A DNA stretch of 64,000 nt from Microglena sp. YARC (GCA_022414725.1 CM039463.1:22515511-22579510); one strand, 5' to 3'; shown: positions 32,413-42,159, counted from the stretch's first letter. The notes: generated from the sequence alone by a model not told the origin. Translations and numbers: made by a program.

Positions 32413-32529
32413 TGGACGTGATGTGGGCTCCCAAGCCCAAAGAACGTCCGCAATCATGTTGTTTTGTGAGCATAGCAACATTGAAACCCTGCCAATGGAC
32501 AGCTCTGGGATCAACCTTAGAAGCTGCTT

Positions 32530-32765
32530 CTTTTGTGCGGCAGCCGCCCCCTTCTGGGAGGGCGGCGGAGCCCTGCCCCAGTGTTACCCATTTGTCCGCT
32601 TCGACCATCCATCCATTCTGACCGTGATGCAAAGCCTGACACGTCAGCTAACGCGTCTTGGTAATATTAACTCGCTTCTGTTGCCCACCTGTCGCTCCGT
32701 CGCCGATCACTCTCCACCATTTTTAGCGTCGCAGGCGATTGCTGCTTAGAACTTGTCGCTGCTGA
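32530..32765. mobile_element. MITE/SINE-like family R3, copy 5
   Basis: CCCCCTTCTGGGAGGGCGGC, TTACCCATTTGTCCGCTTCG, AAGCCTGACACGTCAGC and CTCTCCACCATTTTTAGCGT occur in family order. Confidence 0.7.
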
Positions 32766-32804
32766 ATTAACAATCAGTTTCCCAAAACATTGTGTGACAA
32801 AGAT

Positions 32805-33121
32805 CTTATTAACATTGAACCTACCATCCACACACAGGGCTAATGATAAAATCACACAATTAAATGATCATCCCAGATGAGATGATGATGATTAATTCTA
32901 GTAAAGAATTAAAACAATCACGTAGCACGCACTCAGGGCTTCCCGACGCGTCAAATGATTGTTTGAGGTTTAGTTCATCAGTGGTTTTTCTTTTTAAGCC
33001 CTTCCTATCACGTTTGGGCAAAGTCCCTTTAGCCTGTTTGGCCTACCCCTGGACTTGTAACAACACACAGGGCTGTGCTGCTACTTATCAACATTTAATG
33101 TACCATCCACACACACAGGGC
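32805..33121 (+). repeat. Copies of the intron/exon junction before the first HGH1 exon seen
   Basis: ACATTGAACCTACCATCCAC then ACACAGGG (32813-32840) and ACATTTAATGTACCATCCAC followed by ACACACAGGG (33090-33120) are repeats that include the acceptor. A shorter ACACAGGGCTGTGCTG copy at 33063 extends into the exon. Confidence 0.65.
32965..33068. mobile_element. Dispersed family R2, copy
   Basis: GTTTAGTTCATCAGTGGTTT ... TTTGGGCAAAGTCCC ... CCTACCCCTGGACTTGTAAC, collinear with 18785-18885. Confidence 0.65.
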
Positions 33122-33304
33122 CGTGCTGTTGAAGAAGTTTGTGATGGGTGGTGTGATGTGGTCACCCCGGAGAGAGGGAAGACACGTTATATGAACAAAC
33201 CACGTTGCTCTCGATGTCTTGACCAACGTGACCCGACTGAAGGAACCCCAGAACACGAGGGGAGAGGAAGCTGCTCCTGGAGCCAGGAAGGGGCTTGCTT
33301 CTGC
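33118..33304 (+). CDS. HGH1-like exon A (indel-damaged)
   Basis: RAVLKKFVMG is readable at the start. After frame changes comes a DxYEQxHVALDVLTNVTRL-like segment and EGRKLLLEPGRGLL, matching plant HGH1 around ILVN.(S/T)..EGRKLLLDPKRGLL. Because the frame shifts at least twice, boundaries are approximate. Confidence 0.55.
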
Positions 33305-36300
33305 AGCGTTAGTCATAAATCACATTCTGTGTCCGAGGGGTGTGAGTATGTGTGTGGTGGGTGTGGGTGGGGCCAAAGGGGGGGGCATGCCCTCTCCCCC
33401 TTACAACCACGTTGCCCCCCTCTTATCTTGGACCAACGTGACTCGACTGCACAGCCCGAGGGAAGGAAGCTGCTCCTTGGAGCCAGAAATAAAATGCTGC
33501 AGGTCTCACCCAAAATCCTCTCACTGCTCCTTGTAGTGTAGCCAAGTTACTGTGCTTTGTGTGGAGTGGAGTGTTGTCCTTCCCGTGAAACGGCGTATGT
33601 GTGTGTTGGGGGGGGAGGGGATACGTATGAGCATGTTGGCTCTTATCTTGACCAACGTGACTTGGCTTTAAGGTAAAGGGAATGGGAAGCTGCTCCTGGA
33701 GCGAGAGAGGATTAATGCAGGTCGGTCATGTTGTGTGCCTGTCCTTTGATTTGTGAGTGGTAAACGGCGTGTTGTGTATGTGTAATCCGTGAGGTTGTAC
33801 CTGTGGCAATGTTGAGTGTTTGAGTGTGTGGCCTGTTGTGTATGTGTGGTGTGAACCCGGGGTGTGTGTGTGTGTGTGGCGGCGGTGGGGCGGAGCGGGG
33901 GGGACTACGGGGGGGGCCATGGGCTCCTGTGTGCCGAACGCTAGGTATACACGTGTGCAATGAGTGTGTGATGAGTTAGCCCGTGCGCGCTGATGTGATG
34001 TGGTCACCCGGAAACAAGAGGAAGGACATTTCTATCTTGGACCCGAACGTGACGTTGACTGTAAGGAGGGGAGGAAGCTGCTGCTGGTGAGCCAGGGAGA
34101 GGCGTTGCTGGCAGGTTGGGTCATTTTGTGTGACTCACTATACTGTGTCCGAGCCTACAGTTGTTGTGTCGGGGACGAGTGGCCAGCGGGTATGCACGTG
34201 CGGTGAGGCTTTGGGTGGGTAGGGATCAACTTTGGGGGGGGGGATACGTATGAGCACTCACATGTGGGCCTTATTCTTGACCAATGAAAATGACTCGGCT
34301 TTATGATGAAAAAAGCTGCTCTTGGAGCCAAAAAGACGTTTCTTGCAGGTTTATCAGATGGTCATGATGTGTGTGTGAGTGTTGAGTGGCACTGATGAAC
34401 GGCGAGTTTGTATGTGGATGGGTGGCGTAGCATCTTGTTGAAAATGTGGATTGAGTGTGCTGTGAGGGGTGTGAGGGTGGGGTGGGTCACCACGCTAGCT
34501 ACCTAGTAGTGGGGGACGGGGTGTTTGGGGGGATACGTCCCCAATCTGGGCAAATATGCAACCAGGCATGTGAAAGCCCCTCATTATATTGACCAATGAC
34601 GACTCCGGGCTTGCACTAGGAGGAAAGGAACCCGCTGCTGATCTCGTGCAGGAGCCAGGAAGAAGGACTTTGCTGCTGCTTGTTGGTCATGTTGTGTGTG
34701 TTTGTGTGAGTGTGTTTGTGAGTCTGTGTGTTTGTGTGCGTGGTGAGTGGTCAAATGAACGGCGTGTGAGTGTGAGAGAGATTAGTGTGTGTGTGTGAGT
34801 GATGAACTGTTATGATATATGTTTAGGGAACGGCAATCATATGATGCTGACCCCAAAGACGAGTATGATATCATATGTATCATACAAAAATCATATGATT
34901 TTAATTCATATGATATGATGCCCAGGCCAAAGTTACCTAGCCAGACTGCCGGCATCATATGATATTATATTGCCGATCCCTATGTATGTTGCAAGCAGTC
35001 CTGTACTATGTCCATGCAGCAAACTATATCAAATTCCCAGACCACTGACTCCTCTAACAACCTGTAACAACCTGTAACAAACTCTTACAAACACTTACAA
35101 ACTCTAACAACAAAGTCTGAAAAAAACTCTAAACAACCTCTAACAACCCCTAACAACATATAACAACCTCTACCTTCAGGCTCTAGTTGGACAGTTGCGT
35201 ACTCCCGACGAAATGAGGAGGCGAGGAGCCGCAGGAGCCATCAAGAACTGTTGCATGGCAGCGCCTGTAAGTCAAACAATGCTGGATAGCAATATAATCA
35301 ATGCCAATCAGTTACTGCCAGCAATGTCTTATACAGGTGACTGCCCATGCTGCTGATGTGGATCGTCGGCCCCGTGGCGTGATCAACCTTGGTGTGGTGT
35401 GGCTTGGCTTAGGTTTGGTGGGTTGGTGTGTGCTGCGTGTGTGTCTGTGAGTGCATGCGTGCGCCTGGTAGCGGGTGGGGGCGAGGAGCCGCAGGAGCCA
35501 TCAAGACCTGTATGCCCATGGGCAGCGCCTGTAAGTCAAACAATGCTGGGTAGCAATACAATCAATGCAAATCAAGTACTTGCCAACTAGTTAGTTGCAA
35601 ATAAGTACGGACGTGCAGCCGCATGAGGGCTCCTGCAAGGTGAAAACATATTTTGTTAGTACTACAATCTGGGGTATGCAGTACGATTCTGGGTAGTAAT
35701 ACGATCTGGGTATTAGCAGTTACAATCTGGGTAGAAAACAAAATCTAGGTAGCAGTTTACAATCTGAAGTGCAATACAATAGCAACAGAATAATACATAA
35801 TAGCACCAAAACCACCACCATCACCACCACTGTCACCATCACCACCATCATCACCACCAAAACCACGACCATCATCACCACCACCACCATCACCACCACC
35901 ACCCTGTCACCATCACCACCACCATCACCATCACCACCACCACCACTGTCACCATCACCACCACCATCACCACCAAAACCACGACCATCATCACCACCAC
36001 CATCACCACCATCACCAACCACCATCATTCCACCACCACCATCACCACCATCACCACTACCACCATCACCACCACCACCATCACCATCACCATCACCACT
36101 ACCACCATCCCCACCAACATCACCATGACCACTACCACTTAGTCAACTTGCCCCCCTTGTGCTCACAGGAGGATAAAACTGTTGAACACATTTGTTCTGA
36201 TTTGAGTGTGCTGACAGGGATTTTGGGGCCTATCAACGGGGAGGAGCCAAAGGAGAAGGATGACTCTGTTCGGGAGGCCATGGCTGAGTCTGTGTTGTCC

Positions 36301-38017
36301 CTAGCTGGCTTGGAGGAGGGCCGAGCAGCCTTGTGGAAAGTGAAAGCTCCCGACGTATTTGGAGAAGGTGAGTGCACCCTGGTTCCCTAAAACCTAAAAC
36401 CTAAACTTGGGTGTATTGAGAAAAGGGTGGGTGCACCCTGGGTTCCCTAAACCCTAAACCCTACACTTGGGTGTATTGCGAAAGGGGTCGGTGCACCTTG
36501 TAATGGATTAGACCTTTCTACAGTAATGGATGATACCTTTTTACGGTTTTGGGTGATACCTTTTCACAGTTTTGGATGATGCCTTTTTGCAGTTTTGAGA
36601 AAGGGGTCGGTGTACCCTGTAATAGATGTATTCCTTTTTACAGTTATGGATGTATTCCTTTTTATTACAGTTATGGATGTATTCCTTTTTACAGTTATGG
36701 ATTATACCTCTCTGCAGTTTTGGGAAATCCCTTTTTACAGTAGCGGATTATTACTTTTTACGGGTTTATTTCTCGGTGATACCTTTTTTACAATTTTGGA
36801 TGGTACCTCTTTGCAGTTTGGGGTGATCCCTTTATTCTGAATTGGATTATACCTCTTTATGGGTTTGGGTGGTACCTCTTCACAGTCTTGGATTGTACGT
36901 TTTTGCAGTTTTGGGTGATACCTTTTTCTGTAATGGATGATTCATTTTTACGGTTTGGTTGATTCATTTTTTTGTTCAGTTGTAGATTATACCTTCTTGC
37001 AGTTTTGGATTATAACTTTTTTTAGTTTTTGCAGTTTTGGAGCAGAACATTTTACGGTACTGGATTAAACCTTTTTGCAGTTTTGGATTGCACTTTTGAC
37101 ATTTTAAGTAACTTTGATTGTTAGGTTTTGTTGAAGCACAGTTAAGGGGATAGTTACAAAAGTGTGGATAGTCATATAAGTGAGAATAGTTATAGTAGTG
37201 TGGATTTACAACAAGAACATCTGGCCAGGTGTCCGTGTGGTAAATCCACTCTACTGTAGGTGGAGAAAAACGGGTGGGATGGGGTATCTGGCTGGGGTTG
37301 GATGGGGTGAGAGTGGGGTGGTGGGGGGGAGTTAGGTGGCGGTGGGGCTGGGTTGGTGGGTAGGTGTGTGTGTCTGTGGGGGGGGGAGGTAGTGTGTGCC
37401 GTGTATGGTTGTGGAGGTGTGTGTGTGTGTGTGGTCGTGTGTGATCTGGCCAGATGTCCATGTGGTAAATCCACTGTAATACAGGGTTTATGTTTTTATA
37501 TTTACTGGTATAATTTGCATGCATTTAATGTATATATAATTTCCTTTCATGTAATGTTTATATAATTTGCATTCAATTAATGTATACATAATTTGCATTC
37601 ATTTAATTTGCTTTTTGTGTTGAGTCTCTTTGATTGTTAGTTAGGGTTGGTTGGAGTTGATTTTCAGTTAGGGTTGGTTGGAGTTGATAGTGGTAGATTT
37701 TGCTCTGAGTTATAATTTGCTTTTAGTTGAAGCGCATTTTTGTGGATGGAAATGTATGTGTGTGTATGTGCTTGTGAATTGAAGTGTGTGTACATGTGTA
37801 TTCAAGCTTGCATGTGGATTGTGCGTGAATACAAGGGTACAGGAGATCCCATCAGCTGACTTCAAGGGGGTCTAAACCCTAAACCCTAAACCCTAAAATT
37901 CAAGGGAAACCTAAAAAACCTAAACTTCAAGGAGGGATTTGCCAAACGGTGCCCCAGGACAAGACAAATAGCCATGTATGCACCCCCCACACACACACAC
38001 ACGCACACACACATACC

Positions 38018-38077
<60 letters not shown>

Positions 38078-39024
38078 TGACACACGTTCACATACACACA
38101 CACAAACACACATACACACACATATACACACACACACATACACACACGTACACAGGTATGAGCTTGAAGAGCACACGGAGGTTTGGCCGATCATGGAGCT
38201 CACAGCTGATCTCACAAGCACCCATGCATACACACACAAGCTCACACATAGATACACATGCATACACACACAAGCACCCACATGTGCACACACATATATA
38301 CACTCATACACACACATATATACACACTCATACACACAAGCACCCACACGTGCATACACATAGATACACATGCATACACACACAAGCACCCACTTGTGCA
38401 CACACATGTATACACACTCATACACACACATATATACACACTCATACACACACATGTGCACAAACATATATACACACAAGCACCCACACGTGCACACACA
38501 TATGTACACCCACACAGACAAGCACCCACACACGCACACACGTATATATGCACACATACACACACGTGCACATACACACGTACACACATGTACACAAATA
38601 TAGACATACACACATACACACACGCACACATACACACACGTACACATACATACACATGTACACACACGTAGACATACGCACATACACACACGTACACACA
38701 CGTACACACGTTCACATTTGCACACTCAGGTATGAGCTTGAAGAGCACAGAGAGGTGTGCCGGATCATGGAGCTCACAGCTGAGATCTTCATCACGAACA
38801 GCTCAATAGACAGTGCCACAGGCCCCATGTCTAGTGCCGATCGGAAAGATGATGCAGCTGCTGCTCCTGCTGCTTCTTCTGGTTGGGCAGGCGGTCCCCC
38901 TGCTGCTCCTGCTGTGAGTTCTGGCTGGGCAGGCGGTGCTCCTGCTGCTCCTGCTGCTGCTGCTGGAGACGATGGTGCTCCTGCTGCTGAGGCTGTTGCA
39001 AGCGTAGATTCAGCAGCTAAATAG
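33118..39024 (+). CDS. HGH1-like ARM-repeat protein (FAM203/BRP16 family), 5'-partial
   Basis: Four exons read as ILTNVTR..EGRKLLLEPGRGLL, then ALVGQLRTPDEMRRRGAAGA with IKNCCMAAP, then EDKTVEHICSDLSVLTGILG to ALWKVKAPDVFGEG, then YELEEHREVCRIMELTAEIF and an Ala/Pro tail. This order (VN-R-EGRKLLL, R..G..G.I.NCCF, LLPV.G, E.GR..LW...AP....GYE.E) is that of plant and animal HGH1. In yeast, HGH1 acts as a chaperone helping eEF2 fold. The N-terminal 100-150 residues were not found and may be upstream, possibly in the N gap or in indel-rich DNA. The first exon has several apparent indels. The gene points toward the kinase gene (convergent). Confidence 0.78.
33215..34710 (+). repeat. Six decayed copies of the HGH1 'LTNVTRL..GRKLLLEP' exon end
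   Basis: CTTGACCAACGTGAC..G.CT ... GGAAGCTGCTCCTGGAGCCA ... GCAGGT.GGTCATGTTGTGT recurs near 33215, 33425, 33645, 34030, 34270 and 34585. The copies differ by substitutions and by many small indels. Intron spacers are GTGTGTGAGTGGT/ACGGCGTGT-like DNA. Confidence 0.8.
34823..34985. mobile_element. MITE family R6, best copy
   Basis: TAGGGAACGGCAATCATATG at the left and CATATGATATTATATTGCCG then ATCCCTA at the right are complementary. The interior is AT-rich with nested ATCATATGAT palindromes, so a long hairpin is possible. Confidence 0.75.
35040..35175. repeat. (CTAACAAC)n-like minisatellite
   Basis: Units AACAACCTCTAACAACC and variants lie immediately before exon B of the HGH1-like gene. Confidence 0.85.
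35180..35266 (+). CDS. HGH1-like exon B
   Basis: It has 29 codons, ALVGQLRTPDEMRRRGAAGA and IKNCCMAAP. The acceptor is CTTCAG and the donor GTAAGT, both in phase 0. The G-A-G-I-(K/R)-NCC motif is diagnostic of the family. Confidence 0.85.
35470..35595 (+). repeat. Copy of HGH1 exon B 3' edge plus following intron
   Basis: GGCGAGGAGCCGCAGGAGCC ... GGCAGCGCCTGTAAGTCAAA ... CAATCAATGCAAATCA repeats 35218-35320 about 265 bp downstream, with an intact GTAAGT donor. Confidence 0.88.
35800..36140. repeat. (ACC/ATC)n trinucleotide tract
   Basis: About 330 bp of CACCACCATCACC repeats immediately upstream of exon C. It produces long Thr/Ser-Pro or Val/Gly-Asp ORFs that are not genes. Confidence 0.93.
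36169..36367 (+). CDS. HGH1-like exon C
   Basis: It encodes EDKTVEHICSDLSVLTGILG, then PINGEEPKEKDDSVREAMAE and LEEGRAALWKVKAPDVFGEG. The donor is GAAG|GTGAGT. With this donor the join to exon D is one base out of phase. A donor five bases on (GGTGA|GTGCAC) would keep phase, giving FGEGEYELEE. Confidence 0.85.
36361..36500 (+). repeat. Copies of HGH1 exon C 3' edge containing CCCTAAA motifs
   Basis: GGAGAAGGTGAGTGCACCCT ... TTCCCTAAAACCTAAAACC ... CTTGGGTGTATT recurs at 36416 and, in shorter form, at 36476 and 36596. The unit carries telomere-like CCCTAAACCCTAAACC. Confidence 0.8.
36500..37090. repeat. 24-bp AT-rich minisatellite
   Basis: CAGTTATGGATGTATTCCTT then TTTA and variants (TTTTGGATGATACCTTTTT..) repeat about 20 times. 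Artefactual Phe/Leu-rich ORFs cross it. Confidence 0.88.
37091..37870 (+). other. HGH1-like intron, no gene
   Basis: GTCCGTGTGGTAAATCCACT (37230) recurs as ATGTCCATGTGGTAAATCCA (37455), flanking GT-rich DNA, and each has a GGCCAG upstream. Otherwise the region is AT-rich. Confidence 0.5.
37872..37925. repeat. Interstitial telomere-like (CCCTAAA)n
   Basis: CTAAACCCTAAACCCTAAAC followed by further CCTAAA units, at least three perfect heptamers, then a degenerate repeat. Confidence 0.85.
37985..38725. repeat. (CA)n / ACACAT microsatellite complex
   Basis: About 740 bp of CA, CATA and ACACGT repeats. A copy of the HGH1 exon D 5' edge interrupts it. Confidence 0.92.
38157..38215 (+). repeat. Copy of HGH1 exon D 5' edge
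   Basis: ACAGGTATGAGCTTGAAGAG, then CACACGGAGGTTTGGCCGAT and CATGGAGCTCACAGCTGAT repeats the first 55 bases of exon D, 573 bp upstream, with an acceptor. It stops at the CA repeat. Confidence 0.88.
38730..39024 (+). CDS. HGH1-like terminal exon D with a GW/Ala-Pro tail
   Basis: It encodes YELEEHREVCRIMELTAEIF, then SSADRKDDAAAAPAASSGWA and a tail with SSGWAGG twice, ending VASVDSAAK and TAG. The first 25 residues are the conserved HGH1 C-terminus. The Ala/Pro/Gly-rich tail comes from a GCTGCTCCTGCTG tandem repeat and is lineage-specific. Confidence 0.85.
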
Positions 39025-39037
39025 ACAGTTGAATGCC

Positions 39038-39042
39038 TGTAA
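39038..39042 (+). terminator. Possible TGTAA polyadenylation signal
   Basis: TGTAA lies 14 bases after the HGH1 stop. This pentamer is the usual poly(A) signal in chlorophyte green algae. It is very close to the stop, so a later site may be used. Confidence 0.35.
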
Positions 39043-39171
39043 ATGAATAGACAGATAAGTGAACGTATGATTAATTATATTCAATGTTTATATCATCATT
39101 GCAGTGTCATGTATAGTTCAGATTTGAGATTGCTGGGAATATTCAAGTCACTGTGGCCGCAGTGTGGGGTA

Positions 39172-39300
39172 GATTGGATTGTTACATACTTACATGTAGT
39201 TCAGCCAACTCCGGGCTGCTCACAGTCTTCCAATTCCAAGTCCCCCGTGTGATCAACCAGGGAGTACACTAGACGGATTAGATGGTTTCTTTAAACCCCT
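39172..39300. repeat. Single unit of the 115-bp family R4
   Basis: GATTGGATTGTTACATACTT, GCCAACTCCGGGCTGCTCAC, AGTCTTCCAATTCCAAGTC and GGATTAGATGGTTTC match the units at 20575 and 21815. Confidence 0.65.
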
Positions 39301-39514
39301 TGTCTTGTCTAGGGCCGTTAGTCAAGGATGTGGTCCGATGATTCCCTAGTGCATAGCTTTTCTTTTCGATACGGAGTTTGGTTTGTTTGTCCTCGACACA
39401 CCCCTGATGTAATGGGGTTTTTTGCTTTGTGGGTGCTTTTTCTTTTTGTTTAAAGCACAGAGTCTCATACACCCTCGCGGTATCAAGTAGGCTTTAACAT
39501 GTAATGTAATGTAA

Positions 39515-39705
39515 TACGAGCAACAACTTCTAGGTAGCTCTCCTGACTGGCTCTTGAGCCAAACCAAATGCGACCTAGTGCACCTTGGAGATGACACAAA
39601 TGGCTGCCCAGAACTGCTGAAATATGTGGGTTTGACTAAGTGGCTGGCTCGTGGAGCTTCCCAAACTCTACTGCTCGTAGCTGAAAAGAAAAGCTCTACC
39701 GTAGT
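39515..39705. mobile_element. MITE family R1, copy 9
   Basis: TACGAGCAACAACTTCTAGG at the left, ACTGCTCGTAGCTGAAAAGA at the right, with GCCAAACCAAATGCGACCTA inside as in copy 4. Confidence 0.65.
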
Positions 39706-40004
39706 GGCGAAACATTTTTGCGAAGTTGTGACCGATATTTCACCGCAGGAGGTGGGTCTCACGACACAAACCAACGACACCGAGGATTCATTTTGAATGT
39801 AACCTCTGCTCTTGAGCCTTTCGTGTCCATCCTCCCTCAAAAACGGAAGGGCATGGTGTTAAGGGAACCCTCTTGTACGATGAAGGTAATGATAACGCCT
39901 GGTGGGGTGTGGTGTTAAGCGAGCTGGTCGTACGCGGGTGGGGAGCGGTCTCCTACCTCAACTGGACAAGATACCATCGCGGTTGACAACGACCTGCAAC
40001 GCTG

Positions 40005-40085
40005 AGAGCGGCCGAAGGGGGCGTCGAACCCCCGACTCTTCATCCTCAAGCGATCTGGTCTACCACTAGACCATTGTTTATCACT
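40005..40085 (-). other. tRNA-like sequence (SINE head or pseudo-tRNA)
   Basis: On the minus strand, AATGGTCTAGTGGTAGACC forms an A box and D-arm and GGGGGTTCGACGCCCCC a perfect T-arm hairpin with B box. The spacing fits a tRNA. I cannot close a convincing acceptor stem. Confidence 0.5.
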
Positions 40086-40099
40086 GAATGGGGCTCTCC

Positions 40100-40142
40100 A
40101 GTACGACAACAACAACAAACAACAACAACAACAACAACAACG
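40100..40142. repeat. (CAA)n microsatellite
   Basis: ACAACAACAACAAAC-type run that joins the two tRNA-like units and may be a SINE tail. Confidence 0.85.
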
Positions 40143-40159
40143 TTACTATCTTTCTATAT

Positions 40160-40265
40160 TATATGGACCCAGTCTGGAGGGCGGTATGGTCCAGACCCGG
40201 TGGTTACGGCTTCGGCCACCGGAGTTCGAGCCCCGCTGCCGGAAGACGGCGGGTGGTGTCTCGAG
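40160..40265 (+). mobile_element. tRNA-related SINE-like unit
   Basis: GTATGGTCCAGACCCGGTGG (A-box-like) and GGAGTTCGAGCCCCGCTGCC (B-box-like), separated by GGCTTCGGCC. It resembles the minus-strand unit at 20271-20412. Confidence 0.45.
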
Positions 40266-40712
40266 TCCGACTTTAGGGCGGTGTTGTTTCACTGCTAGGA
40301 CATGAGCCCCTTTTAATCTTTCAATCATGTTCATATTCCATAATACTTAGAATCCTATGGTGTGGTGTGATTTTGTCTCGCATAATTTATGAAAGAGGCG
40401 GCTGCTCGGCGAGCTACCAAAGTGCAATTAGTATGGACTGAATGGAGTCCAAAGACACATATGTCAATTAGTTACACAGAAACTTGATTTCAGTTTCACA
40501 AGATCACTAACCCTCCTCAGAAGGTCTTGACTCTCGAAACATCTACGGAATATCAACCTACCATGATCAACAACACACCATCCACACAAAGAATCATAAC
40601 GACCATCCAGCTACAACAAGCTATGTGCTTGCATTCTGTACTCAAGAATGTGGTGTAGTAGCGTTTATACTGAAGCTATGTAACTAAGTTCAAGAGGGAC
40701 GTGACTTGGCCA

Positions 40713-40852
40713 GGGAACAGCAATACGATATCATATGATGTCATATGATGCCGGCAGTCTAACTAGGCTTAAGCTACCATTTATATACAAAATCATTTGA
40801 TATCATACCGGTACTCCCCTTCGGTCAAAATATGATATGCCGGTCCCTACAT
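40713..40852. mobile_element. MITE family R6, copy
   Basis: AGGGAACAGCAATACGATAT at the left and TATGATATGCCGGTCCCTAC at the right, with CATATGATGTCATATGATGC inside. It is collinear with 19027-19168. Confidence 0.7.
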
Positions 40853-40867
40853 GGCAACATGCTCACG

Positions 40868-41645
40868 CACTGCTCTCCAGGGTTTTTCTAAGGAAATTAA
40901 CCAGAGTCTTCACGCAGCGCCACGGTGCTCCTAGCAGCCTTTGGGGTGCTACTAGCAGCTTTTGCTCCCCCACCCCCCGCCCTCCAAAGCAACCCCCTAA
41001 GACCCATACAGTAAGGTACGTGAGTGCTGGGCTCACCCCCTAATAAAAACTGCTAATGATTTTTTCGACGGCGCGTCGCCATTCCGGCGCCATCCGGTCT
41101 CTGGATGGTGACGCATGGGTCTGGCTAAACTAGTCATAAATGCCCCCCTCGAACCCCAGTGGCTCCGCGCTTTGCGGAGCCTCTGCTGTTTGGGGGGCAG
41201 TGCGTTGCACTGGGGTCGCACTGAGTCGCTCAATTTGGGACACGTCACGGGGAAAAGTGTCCCCCAAAAGGAACCGCTAGAGGCTCTATCATAGCACCCC
41301 CAAAACACTGAGGTGCATGAGTTAGCGATTCTGCTACAAGAAGCACCTTGAATAAAACCCTGGTCTCTGCATGGATGGGGATACTTGGAATTGGAAGAAA
41401 GGGAATAGCTGAAAGTTGGCTGAACAACATGCAACACTCCAATCCAATCCACGCAATGCCACTTTTCCACTGCTCTCCAGGGTTTTTCTAAGGAAATTAA
41501 CCAGAGTCTTCACGCAGCGCCATGGTGCTCCTAGCAGCCTTTGGGGTGATACTAGCAGCTTTTGCTCCCCCACCCCCCGCCTGGCTTGGCTGAACAACAT
41601 GCAACAATCCAATATAATCCAATCCACGCAATGCCACCTTCCCCC
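40868..41645. repeat. Duplicated 113-bp block and R5 copies
   Basis: CACTGCTCTCCAGGGTTTTT ... AACCAGAGTCTTCACGCAGC ... CTTTTGCTCCCCCACCCCCC at 40870-40982 is repeated almost identically at 41469-41581. An R5 copy lies at 41075-41250, and another at 41645-41815 follows the second block. GGCTGAACAACATGCAACA occurs at 41417 and 41588. Confidence 0.8.
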
Positions 41646-41815
41646 GCCCGACGACGCCTCGCCATTACGTCGATGCATGGCGTCGCACGGGTCTGTCTAA
41701 ACTACACAGAAATGCCCCCCCGAACCCCCGGCCTCCGCACTCTGAAGTGTTCGGGGGGCAGTGCGTCGCACTGAAGTTGCACCCAGTCACTCAATTGGCG
41801 ACGCGTCGCAAAAAA
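41645..41815. mobile_element. Dispersed family R5, copy 3
   Basis: CGCCATTACGTCGATGCATG, AATGCCCCCCCGAACCCCCG, TTCGGGGGGCAGTGCG and CAGTCACTCAATTGGCGACG occur in family order. Confidence 0.65.
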
Positions 41816-41911
41816 TAAACAGTGCGCACTGCTCAGGCACCTGGGACCGTCTCAAGTCATGACATGGCCCAACCCAACTCGTTCTATATGAGCTGACCTA
41901 ATTGTTTGGTG

Positions 41912-42000
41912 TTCAGTTCATCGGTGCTTTTTCGTTTTAAGCCCTTCCTTTCACGGTTGGGCAAGTCCTATTTGGCCTGCCCCTGGACTGTAACAACATA
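41912..42000. mobile_element. Dispersed family R2, copy
   Basis: GTTCAGTTCATCGGTGCTTT ... TTCCTTTCACGGTTGGGCAA ... CTGCCCCTGGACTGTAACAA. A fragment follows at 42108-42140. Confidence 0.65.
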
Positions 42001-42159
42001 CCTACATACCTACATGTGTTGATCTGGACAAACAGCACCACAACAAACGAGAGGAACAAGAGGTCACTACACCCTAACCTAAACCTTCAACTCCAAACCT
42101 AACGACTAAGCCCCTCCTTTCACTGTTGGGCAAGTCCCCTAACCCTATTTAGACCCCCC

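Noticed and set aside
37886..39024. 279- and 348-codon ORFs across the CA repeats
   Set aside because: The Cys/Val and His/Thr parts are (CA)n translations. Only the last 294 bases (38730 on, plus strand) are a real HGH1 exon.
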